Below, piece by piece: positions 1-5,406 of a DNA stretch of 5,457 nucleotides. Position numbers and translations under genes: made by a program. The notes under the pieces were generated by a model, which was not told the DNA's origin, made no database searches, and was given only the letters and a program-made list of their open reading frames with translations. This DNA comes from SZUA-442 sp035461905 (GTDB taxonomy: Bacteria; Actinomycetota; Acidimicrobiia; Spongiisociales; UBA5794), in NCBI GenBank assembly GCA_035461905.1, contig DATHUV010000114.1, positions 1-5,457 on the forward strand. Reading direction: 5' to 3'. Every line of letters starts with the position of its first letter. The stretch's first letter is position 1.

Positions 1-1514
1 CCGTTGGGGCCGTGCAGGATCGGGATGGGTTCGCCCCAGTAGCGCTGCCTCGAGAAGAGCCAATCACGAAGCTTGTAGGTAATCGTCCCCTCACCATGGC
101 CGTTCACCGTGAGCCATTGGATGATGCGGGCTTTGGCGTCGTCCACATCGAGGCCATCGAGGACTCCCGAGTTGATGGCGGGACCAGCGCCGACGTAGGC
201 GGTCCCTTCGAAGTCGACAGGCGGTTGCACGGTTCGGACGATCGGGAGGTCGAACTTCTCCGCGAACTCCCAGTCCCGTTCATCCTGGCCGGGCACCGCC
301 ATGATGGCGCCGGTCCCGTACCCCATGAGGACGTAGTCGGCAACGAAGATCGGGATACGGTTCCCGGTGAGGGGGTTGATCGCGTGCGTGCCGGTGAACA
401 CCCCCGTCTTCGCACGGTCGTCAGCCTGGCGATCCCTGTCCGACCTCTTGGAGGTTGCGCGAAGGTACGCGGCGACAGCGTCCTTCGGGTTGTCGATGCC
501 GAGGGTCCACGTCGGTAGGGTCCCGTCGGGCCATGTGTCGGGCGTCAGGTGCTCGACCATCGGGTGCTCTGGCGCCATGACCATGTAGGTCGCCCCGAAC
601 ACCGTGTCAGGGCGCGTCGTGAACACGCGGATGGGCTCGTGATGGCCCTCGACCTCGAAGACGATGTGCGCGCCCGACGATCGGCCGATCCAGTTGCGTT
701 GCATGATCTTGACGGACTCTGGCCACTCGAGCGTCTCGAGGTCGTCGATCAGCCGGTCCGCGTACGCGGTGATTCGAAGCATCCACTGGCGCAGAGGACG
801 GCGGTACACGGGATGGTCGCCGCGCTCGGACCGACCTTCGGCCGTCACCTCCTCGTTTGCGAGCACGGTGCCGAGGGCAGGGCACCAGTTCACGGGGACC
901 TCGTCGATGTAGGCGAGCCGCTGGGCATCGAGATATCGTGCCTTGTCCGCATCCGGCAGGTTCTGCCACATCACCCCGTCAGCCGAACGATGGCCCTCCT
1001 CGAGCTCCTCGACGAGCTCGCTGATGGGTCGAGCCTTGTGTTGCTCCTCGTCGAACCAGGACCCGAACAGCTGGAGGAAGATCCACTGGGTCCACTTGAA
1101 GTAGGCGGGGTCGGTCGTCGCAATGCTGCGGTCCCAGTCGTAGGAGAACCCGAACGCCCTCAATTGGCGGGTGTAGTTCTCGATATTGCGGTTGGTGGTG
1201 ATGGCGGGGTGGATGCCCGTCTCGACGGCGTACTGCTCAGCGGGGAGGCCGAACGAGTCGAAACCCATCGGGTGCAGGACGTTGGCGCCCCTCATCCGAT
1301 GGAAGCGGCTGTAGATGTCGGTGCCGATGTATCCGAGGGGGTGTCCGACGTGAAGGCCCTTGCCTGACGGATACGGGTACATGTCGAGGATGTACAGCTT
1401 GGGCTTCGTCGCGTCGAAGTCCGGATCGCCGGGATTCGGGACGCGGTAGGTCCCATCCTTGTCCCAGGTCCGTTGCCAGCGGTCCTCGATCTCGCGAAAG
1501 TCGTAGCCTGCCAT
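1..1514 (-). CDS. leuS: Leucyl-tRNA synthetase, N-terminal 504 residues (runs off left edge)
   Basis: Class I aminoacyl-tRNA synthetase that charges tRNA-Leu with leucine in the cytoplasm, using ATP. The start at 1514 (MAGYDFREIEDRW) is the usual LeuS N-terminus. The ATP-binding HIGH motif appears as HVGH at residues 55-58, within YPYPSGKGLHVGHPLGY. The CP1 editing domain is clear: TTRPDTVFGATY at about 299-310 and GYGTGAIMAVPGQDERDWEFA at about 398-418, with the editing aspartate at 411. KLRDWLFSRQRYWGEPIPI follows at 481-499. An extra segment of about 45 residues (about 152-200) precedes VNWCPALGTVLANEEV; from family knowledge this marks the longer actinobacterial LeuS type (about 950 residues). 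The zinc-binding region keeps only one cysteine (C211), so metal binding there is unlikely. The KMSKS loop and anticodon-binding domain lie outside the window. It is last in the apt-proA-leuS run, 61 bp after the proA-like gene. Confidence 0.97.
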   Translation of the reverse strand, partial: MAGYDFREIEDRWQRTWDKDGTYRVPNPGDPDFDATKPKLYILDMYPYPSGKGLHVGHPLGYIGTDIYSRFHRMRGANVLHPMGFDSFGLPAEQYAVETGIHPAITTNRNIENYTRQLRAFGFSYDWDRSIATTDPAYFKWTQWIFLQLFGSWFDEEQHKARPISELVEELEEGHRSADGVMWQNLPDADKARYLDAQRLAYIDEVPVNWCPALGTVLANEEVTAEGRSERGDHPVYRRPLRQWMLRITAYADRLIDDLETLEWPESVKIMQRNWIGRSSGAHIVFEVEGHHEPIRVFTTRPDTVFGATYMVMAPEHPMVEHLTPDTWPDGTLPTWTLGIDNPKDAVAAYLRATSKRSDRDRQADDRAKTGVFTGTHAINPLTGNRIPIFVADYVLMGYGTGAIMAVPGQDERDWEFAEKFDLPIVRTVQPPVDFEGTAYVGAGPAINSGVLDGLDVDDAKARIIQWLTVNGHGEGTITYKLRDWLFSRQRYWGEPIPILHGPN

Positions 1515-1517
1515 CGT

Positions 1518-1523
1518 CTCCTC
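1518..1523 (-). promoter_or_regulatory. Ribosome binding site of leuS
   Basis: GAGGAG on the minus strand, ending 3 nt before the leuS ATG (5 nt if GAGG is the pairing core). The spacing is short, but it is the only clear Shine-Dalgarno sequence in the minus-strand gene run and it supports the start at 1514. Confidence 0.6.
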
Positions 1524-1534
1524 GTCGACGCGCA

Positions 1535-1540
1535 AGGCTA
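1535..1540 (-). promoter_or_regulatory. Candidate -10 element for leuS
   Basis: TAGCCT on the minus strand fits the actinobacterial TANNNT -10 consensus and ends 20 nt before the leuS ATG. That would leave a leader of roughly 13 nt carrying the GAGGAG ribosome site. The surrounding nine bases CGCTAGCCT are identical to those upstream of apt. No good -35 box is seen, so this is suggestive only; leuS could also be read through from the proA-like gene. Confidence 0.3.
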
Positions 1541-1575
1541 GCGACTCACCACGCCGAGGCCGATTCCCACGGCGG

Positions 1576-3081
1576 TCATCGACCGACCTCCGGATCGGAC
1601 TGGACGGCCCGCATCCGCACGGAGAACGCCGAATCGCCCGAGAGGATCCCGCTGCGGCCGAAGAGCCTGCCGTATTCCCAGTTGGACAGGCCGAGCTCCG
1701 GCTTGTCGAGCGCGTACTGGCCGTCGACCCAACGGGTGAACCCGTTCCCGACGAACGGTGCGTCGATCGATGCGAAGAACCTCCGGTGCTCCTCGTCGCT
1801 GCCGGAGATGAGCGACGCCACGAACCGCGGAGCCTGCTCGTTGAAGCGGGCAACCGCATCCTCGACCGAGTCGACGACGACGAGCGTTACCTCGGGGCTG
1901 TCCTCCCACTCCCACTCGCTTCCGAGGAGGGTGTCGGCGATCGGTTCGGCGAGCGGCTCCGTCACCAGTCCCTTCGCACGGGAGATCGGGGCCGTGCGCG
2001 TGAACCACTCGGACGGCACATGGCGGACTGATGCCTCGGAGACGTGCAGCTTCGGGTTGGTCCCGCGCCGTTTCGCCGCTCGTTCGAGCGCATGGAGGAA
2101 CGCCGGCACGAGGTCGTCGACCCTGCTCGTGGGGATGGCGAGCGTGTTGAGTGTGTTGCACACCTTCCTGTCGAGTGAGTGGTACACCGCAGCAGCGAGA
2201 TGCTGGGCATCAGCGTCGGGAGCCGCGACGATCCACGCGCCTCCCGTGCCGTGGAGCGAGACGGCATTGCCCGACTGGCGGGCAACGGCGCCGAGCTGGG
2301 CCGTTGCGGGTCCTGACCCCCTGGCCACCGCAAGCGAGAGCCGGGGATCCCCCATCATCGCCCACCCTGCAGCCCTCGAGGGACTCGCCACGAGCGAGGC
2401 CGCGCCTGCGGGGAGGCCACTTGTAGCAAGTGCCGGTTCGAGGGCGTGTTTCACGATGGCCGTGGCAGTTCCGAGGGCATCCGACCCGATGCGGAACACG
2501 ACGGTGTTGCCTCCCCTCAACACGCCCGTGGCGTCCGCAAAGACGTTGGGGCGCCCCTCGAACACGAACCCGATCACGCCGAGGCCGTCGATGACCTGCT
2601 CGAGGCGCCAGCCGTCGTGGTCGACGACGTCGATGATCCGGCCCCGGCCGCTCGGCTCGTAGGCCCATCCGTGGAGGCCCTCGATCATGCCTGCGCGCAT
2701 CGCGTCATCGAGGATCAGCCTGGTCACGGAACGCCCGCGCCCGCGCGCCGACTCGACATCCGACTCGTTCGCCTCCGCTATCGGCCCGAACGCCGATTCG
2801 TCGCCGAGCAGGTCGGCGAAGGCCGTGTAGAACGAGGAGATCGCATCGTCCGTGACGTCGCCCATGGAGCTGAACGCGGAGTAGGCTGCGCCCACTGCGG
2901 TCGATGCGATCGCTGCGTCCTCGGCCGGGATGTGCAGCAGCTCCCCCGATTCCTGGACAACGATGATCTGGTCGCCGGGCGAGAACGCCGCAGCCAACTC
3001 ATCGCTCACGTATGTGACGTTCGAACCTCCCCACAGGATGGGCATGCCGGGAGTGAGGCGCTCGAGGCGGTCATCGGTCAT
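1576..3081 (-). CDS. proA: ProA-like aldehyde dehydrogenase (glutamate-5-semialdehyde dehydrogenase family), divergent
   Basis: Canonical ProA is a cytoplasmic enzyme that reduces gamma-glutamyl phosphate with NADPH to glutamate-5-semialdehyde in proline synthesis. Family features in order: AEANESDVESARGRG (about 102-116), GVIGFVFEGRPNVFADATG (168-186), GLPAGAASLV (222-231), and the catalytic cysteine C308 in RKVCNTLNTL. The protein has 501 residues against about 417 for E. coli ProA. About 55 extra residues at the N-terminus (containing PGDQIIVVQESGELLHIPA) precede the family core. Active-site surroundings differ: KTQRP before the cysteine is replaced by SLDRK, the usual ET after it by NT, and the C-terminal HARGPMGLE region by LFGRSGILSGDSAF. 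I infer either an actinobacterial ProA variant or a paralogue with another acyl-phosphate or aldehyde substrate; the symbol is therefore tentative. No proB is visible. The start at 3081 is supported by a TACGAT hexamer 6 nt upstream. It lies 33 bp after apt and 61 bp before leuS. Confidence 0.82.
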   Translation of the reverse strand: MTDDRLERLTPGMPILWGGSNVTYVSDELAAAFSPGDQIIVVQESGELLHIPAEDAAIASTAVGAAYSAFSSMGDVTDDAISSFYTAFADLLGDESAFGPIAEANESDVESARGRGRSVTRLILDDAMRAGMIEGLHGWAYEPSGRGRIIDVVDHDGWRLEQVIDGLGVIGFVFEGRPNVFADATGVLRGGNTVVFRIGSDALGTATAIVKHALEPALATSGLPAGAASLVASPSRAAGWAMMGDPRLSLAVARGSGPATAQLGAVARQSGNAVSLHGTGGAWIVAAPDADAQHLAAAVYHSLDRKVCNTLNTLAIPTSRVDDLVPAFLHALERAAKRRGTNPKLHVSEASVRHVPSEWFTRTAPISRAKGLVTEPLAEPIADTLLGSEWEWEDSPEVTLVVVDSVEDAVARFNEQAPRFVASLISGSDEEHRRFFASIDAPFVGNGFTRWVDGQYALDKPELGLSNWEYGRLFGRSGILSGDSAFSVRMRAVQSDPEVGR

Positions 3082-3087
3082 CGGACC

Positions 3088-3093
3088 ATCGTA
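3088..3093 (-). promoter_or_regulatory. Candidate -10 element, leaderless proA-like gene
   Basis: TACGAT on the minus strand matches TANNNT and ends exactly 6 nt before the ATG at 3081, so the transcript would start at or next to the start codon. A CTGACC hexamer (3113-3118), which shares the TGAC core of a -35 box, lies 19 nt further upstream and overlaps the apt stop codon. No Shine-Dalgarno sequence is present, which fits a leaderless start. Confidence 0.45.
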
Positions 3094-3114
3094 CCGACGT
3101 CGAGCGACGCCGGG

Positions 3115-3627
3115 TCAGTAGGTGAGCACCGCGTGGAGCGGGAGGTCGAACCGCTCACGCCCACCGAGGAATGAGAGCTCCATGAGCATCGTCGCTCCCA
3201 CCGGTTCCCCACCGGCCTTGATGATGAGCGCCTTCGTTGCTGCGAGCGTCCCACCGGTGGCAAGCACATCGTCGACGATGAGGGCTCGTTGGCCGGCGAC
3301 GAACGCGTCCTCATGGATCTCGAGCGTGTCCGTGCCGTACTCGAGGTCGTAGGTCACCGAAACCGTAGCGCGTGGGAGCTTCCCCGGCTTGCGGACGAGT
3401 CCCACTCCCGAGCCGATGCGCTCGGCGATCGAACCTGCGAGCAGGAATCCCCTGGACTCGATCCCAACGACGATCTCGACGCCCATGTGCAGGAACGGCA
3501 TCGCCATCTCATCAACTGCCTGGAGGAACGCAGCGGGGTGTGCGAGCAACGGCGTGATGTCCTTGAAGATGATCCCCGGCTCCGGGAAATCGGGCACATC
3601 GGCGATGAACTCACGGAGATCGACCAT
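3115..3627 (-). CDS. apt: Adenine phosphoribosyltransferase
   Basis: Converts adenine and PRPP to AMP and pyrophosphate in cytoplasmic purine salvage. At 170 residues it is the normal family length. Diagnostic motifs are present: FPEPGIIFKDITPLL at 14-28, VGIESRGFLLAG at 54-65, VRKPGKLP at 78-85, and the PRPP-binding loop ALIVDDVLATGGT at 115-127. The sequence is complete and shows no damage. The reading frame stays open far upstream, but homology begins at MVDLREFIADVPDFP, so the ATG at 3627 is the start. No Shine-Dalgarno sequence precedes it; a TAGCCT hexamer 7 nt upstream suggests a leaderless message. It is the first gene of the minus-strand run and is divergent from the membrane protein gene at 3721. 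Confidence 0.97.
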   Translation of the reverse strand: MVDLREFIADVPDFPEPGIIFKDITPLLAHPAAFLQAVDEMAMPFLHMGVEIVVGIESRGFLLAGSIAERIGSGVGLVRKPGKLPRATVSVTYDLEYGTDTLEIHEDAFVAGQRALIVDDVLATGGTLAATKALIIKAGGEPVGATMLMELSFLGGRERFDLPLHAVLTY

Positions 3628-3634
3628 GGTCGGC

Positions 3635-3640
3635 AGGCTA
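3635..3640 (-). promoter_or_regulatory. Candidate -10 element, leaderless apt
   Basis: TAGCCT on the minus strand fits TANNNT and ends 7 nt before the apt ATG, placing the predicted transcription start at the start codon. It sits in the nine-base string CGCTAGCCT that also occurs before leuS. No clear -35 box is seen. Confidence 0.42.
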
Positions 3641-3686
3641 GCGGTCCCCAGGACGGCCGCACGGTATCGAGCCCTCGAGCCGGCGA

Positions 3687-3692
3687 TAGCGT
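3687..3692 (+). promoter_or_regulatory. Candidate -10 element for the membrane protein gene
   Basis: TAGCGT matches TANNNT and would give a leader of about 22 nt that includes the GGAAGGA ribosome site. No -35 match supports it, and such hexamers arise by chance, so confidence is low. Confidence 0.25.
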
Positions 3693-3703
3693 TCGGTACT
3701 CGC

Positions 3704-3710
3704 GGAAGGA
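3704..3710 (+). promoter_or_regulatory. Ribosome binding site of the membrane protein gene
   Basis: GGAAGGA ends 10 nt before the ATG at 3721. It decides the start of this gene, because the same frame is open further upstream through the antisense of apt. The nearer ATG at 3710 is in another frame. Confidence 0.6.
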
Positions 3711-3720
3711 TGCCGCAGAC

Positions 3721-4107
3721 ATGGACGACGCACACGGCAGCGATCGACCTGCGAGACGCAAGCGGGTCACCGACCCTCGCCCGGTCCCATCGCCGAGCGT
3801 CTGGGGGATCCTCCTCGCCGTCGTCGTGCCCGCCCTCTACCTCGTGTGGGTCAGGGTGGCGATCCCGGTCTCTCGTTCGGGCGAGGAGGTCTCGGAACCC
3901 GAGCGGCTTTCGTTCACCGTCCTTCGGATGATCGTCCAACCCGTCGCGGTCGTCGCGATCGTGCTCGGCATCGTCGGCGTCCTGGTGGTGCGTCGTGATC
4001 CGCACCTGTACCGGTGGCAGTGGGTGGGGATTGCGGCGATCGCCATCGGCGTGACCGAGATCGCCGTCTACGTCGGGGGTTGGGTGGGGTGGTGGGCGCC
4101 ATGGTGA
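3721..4107 (+). CDS. Small three-helix membrane protein, unknown function
   Basis: I do not recognise a family. The 128-residue product has a basic, proline-containing N-terminal tail (about 1-26, with ARRKR at 11-15) and then three hydrophobic stretches long enough to cross the membrane: about 28-50, 69-90 and 101-125. A polar, acidic loop (SRSGEEVSEPER, 51-62) separates the first two and a short charged loop (RRDPHLYR) the last two. The basic tail and the positive-inside rule suggest a cytoplasmic N-terminus. The C-terminus is rich in tryptophan and glycine (GGWVGWWAPW). There is no signal-peptide cleavage site, lipobox or enzymatic motif. The start rests on a Shine-Dalgarno sequence 10 nt upstream and on the hydrophobic segments beginning soon after. 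The gene is divergent from apt and 58 bp ahead of the HNH gene on the same strand. It is likely a real gene of a lineage-specific hypothetical family. Confidence 0.75.
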   Translation: MDDAHGSDRPARRKRVTDPRPVPSPSVWGILLAVVVPALYLVWVRVAIPVSRSGEEVSEPERLSFTVLRMIVQPVAVVAIVLGIVGVLVVRRDPHLYRWQWVGIAAIAIGVTEIAVYVGGWVGWWAPW

Positions 4108-4153
4108 CCCGCGGCGACCGTGTGGTCGACCATTTCGTGTCATAACCGGCCGG

Positions 4154-4159
4154 TACGGT
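4154..4159 (+). promoter_or_regulatory. Candidate -10 element, leaderless DUF222/HNH gene
   Basis: TACGGT fits TANNNT and ends 6 nt before the ATG at 4166. With no Shine-Dalgarno sequence in the gap, this suggests a leaderless transcript with its own promoter rather than readthrough from the membrane gene. No convincing -35 box lies 16-19 nt upstream. Confidence 0.42.
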
Positions 4160-4165
4160 GTCAGC

Positions 4166-5293
4166 ATGTTCGCAATCCGATATCCCGTGGCAGACCTCGA
4201 ATCCCGTCTCGTCGATCTCGAGTCGAGGATCGCTGAGCTGCGTGCCGAACAGGGCGTGATCGTGCGGGAGCTCGATCGTGCGAACGCCACAGTGACCGAT
4301 GGATCCCGATCGCTCACCGATTGGATCCGCGCACGGCTCGACGTCGATGGCCACACGGCCCGTGACCTTGCGTACCTCGGAACCCGGGGCGTGCGCCATG
4401 GACGCATCTGGGACTCACTAGCGAGCGGCAGGTCGACGTTCCCTCGGACCGTAGCCACCATGCGCCTCGCGGACACAGGTGCGACCGAGGCCGACATCGA
4501 GGAGAGCCGCCGCCGGGACCTCGACGGCGTCCGCACCATGACCAACCGTCGCACTCCCCTGACTCGAGGCGACGAGCGCACCATCCACGCCGAGCGGTTC
4601 TTCGTCATGCAGCCCACCCTCGACGAGTCCCGGTTCCGGCTGTGGGGGCAGCTGGGAGGGGCCGAGGGACGGATCGTCGAAGCGGCGATCCAGGGCCGTG
4701 CCGACGAACTGCGCACAGCGGCTGGTGACCTGGCCCCTACCAGGGCCCAGTCCAATGCCGATGCGCTCGTGACGATCGCCCTCGACGCCCTCGACGCTCC
4801 CGAACGCGACGGACGGGCCATCTCCGAATCCGGAGGGGCGACGGTCACCGTGTTCGTCGACGCCACGCGGGCCGATGCCGACGCCGCAGAGACGGCCACC
4901 CTCGCATTCGGGCCCCGCGTCGGGCCTGCCACGCTCGAGGCCATCCTGTGCGACGGCACCGTCCGTGTGATCGGCCTCGCCGACGGCGAACCCGTCGTGG
5001 CCAGCCATGCCACCAGGGCCATCCCCACAGCGATACGCCACACCGTCATGGCTCGCGACGGCGGCTGCACCATCGACGGTTGCAGGTCCCGCTATCGCCT
5101 CCAACCCCACCACATCCGTCCTTGGTCCGTGGGAGGTACCCACGATCCCGACAACCTCACGTCGCTGTGCTGGTACCACCATCACGTCGCGATCCATCGG
5201 GATGGCTACCGAATCGATCCTGCCTCGCCTCCCCATCGACGACGCCTCACCCGAACCGCAACGGGCACCGATCCGCCCCGCCTGGCCGCCTGA
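4166..5293 (+). CDS. DUF222 / 13E12-type protein with C-terminal HNH endonuclease domain
   Basis: This 375-residue protein has the architecture of the actinobacterial 13E12 repeat family. A charged helical N-terminus (about 7-41, likely coiled coil) leads into a DUF222 region (about 10-285), followed by an HNH nuclease domain (about 288-350). The HNH domain shows a zinc-type C301-x4-C306, the HH pair at 315-316, D329-N330, C335-x2-H338 with further histidines at 339, 340 and 344, so the metal- and DNA-binding residues look intact. HNH domains cut DNA; the cellular role and target of this family are not known to me. It is cytoplasmic, with no signal peptide or membrane segment. The family is typically multi-copy in actinobacterial genomes and its members can be mobile or lineage-specific. 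The start ATG at 4166 is preceded by a TACGGT hexamer and no ribosome site. Codon use resembles its neighbours, so there is no compositional sign of recent transfer. Confidence 0.93.
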   Translation: MFAIRYPVADLESRLVDLESRIAELRAEQGVIVRELDRANATVTDGSRSLTDWIRARLDVDGHTARDLAYLGTRGVRHGRIWDSLASGRSTFPRTVATMRLADTGATEADIEESRRRDLDGVRTMTNRRTPLTRGDERTIHAERFFVMQPTLDESRFRLWGQLGGAEGRIVEAAIQGRADELRTAAGDLAPTRAQSNADALVTIALDALDAPERDGRAISESGGATVTVFVDATRADADAAETATLAFGPRVGPATLEAILCDGTVRVIGLADGEPVVASHATRAIPTAIRHTVMARDGGCTIDGCRSRYRLQPHHIRPWSVGGTHDPDNLTSLCWYHHHVAIHRDGYRIDPASPPHRRRLTRTATGTDPPRLAA

Positions 5294-5406
5294 CCACTCC
5301 CACTTCACCCCCGGACCACACCGACCCACGCAACCGGCTGAGCTGCGCCTGCGACGCCACCGAGCGTGAGCGCCGTGATGGGCATGCGGGGTGAAGCGGC
5401 CAGGCG
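5279..5406. repeat. Long-range inverted repeat with a bulged left arm
   Basis: The right arm at 5388-5406 (GGGGTGAAGCGGCCAGGCG) is continuous. Its reverse complement is found at the left, split into CGCCTGGCCG (5279-5288) and CTTCACCCC (5303-5311) by a 14-nt bulge that contains the HNH stop codon. The loop between the arms is 76 nt. It is too large to be a simple intrinsic terminator and no U-run follows. It may be a 3' structure or the trace of an inverted duplication. Confidence 0.55.

Larger units (their letters stand above)
3628..3720. other. Divergent intergenic region between apt and the membrane protein gene
   Basis: This 93-bp gap separates two divergent ATG codons and must carry promoters for both directions. 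Besides the -10 candidates and ribosome site listed separately, I see no strong operator palindrome, hairpin or RNA gene in it. Confidence 0.6.

Noticed and set aside
12..518. 168-codon plus-strand open frame at the left edge
   Set aside because: It is antisense to the leuS editing domain and has no family motif.
549..1367. 272-codon plus-strand open frame
   Set aside because: It is antisense to leuS, whose motifs are unambiguous, and it has no recognisable domain.
1682..2662. 326-codon plus-strand open frame
   Set aside because: It is antisense to the ProA-like catalytic domain; Ser/Ala/Thr-rich with no motif.
2446..3174. 242-codon plus-strand open frame
   Set aside because: It is antisense to the ProA-like gene; the Arg/Asp/Val-rich composition is typical of a shadow frame.
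3289..3720. Upstream extension of the membrane protein frame to 3289
   Set aside because: The extension lies antisense to apt, and a Shine-Dalgarno sequence points to the ATG at 3721.
4108..4165. Intrinsic terminator after the membrane protein gene
   Set aside because: The palindromes there are short and not followed by a T-run, so a terminator is not supported.
3115..5073. Very long minus-strand open frame (652 codons) continuing upstream of apt through the HNH gene
   Set aside because: Only the last 170 codons match a protein family (apt). The upstream part is antisense to two plus-strand genes, is low-complexity in Arg/Ser/Pro, and stays open because of the high GC content.
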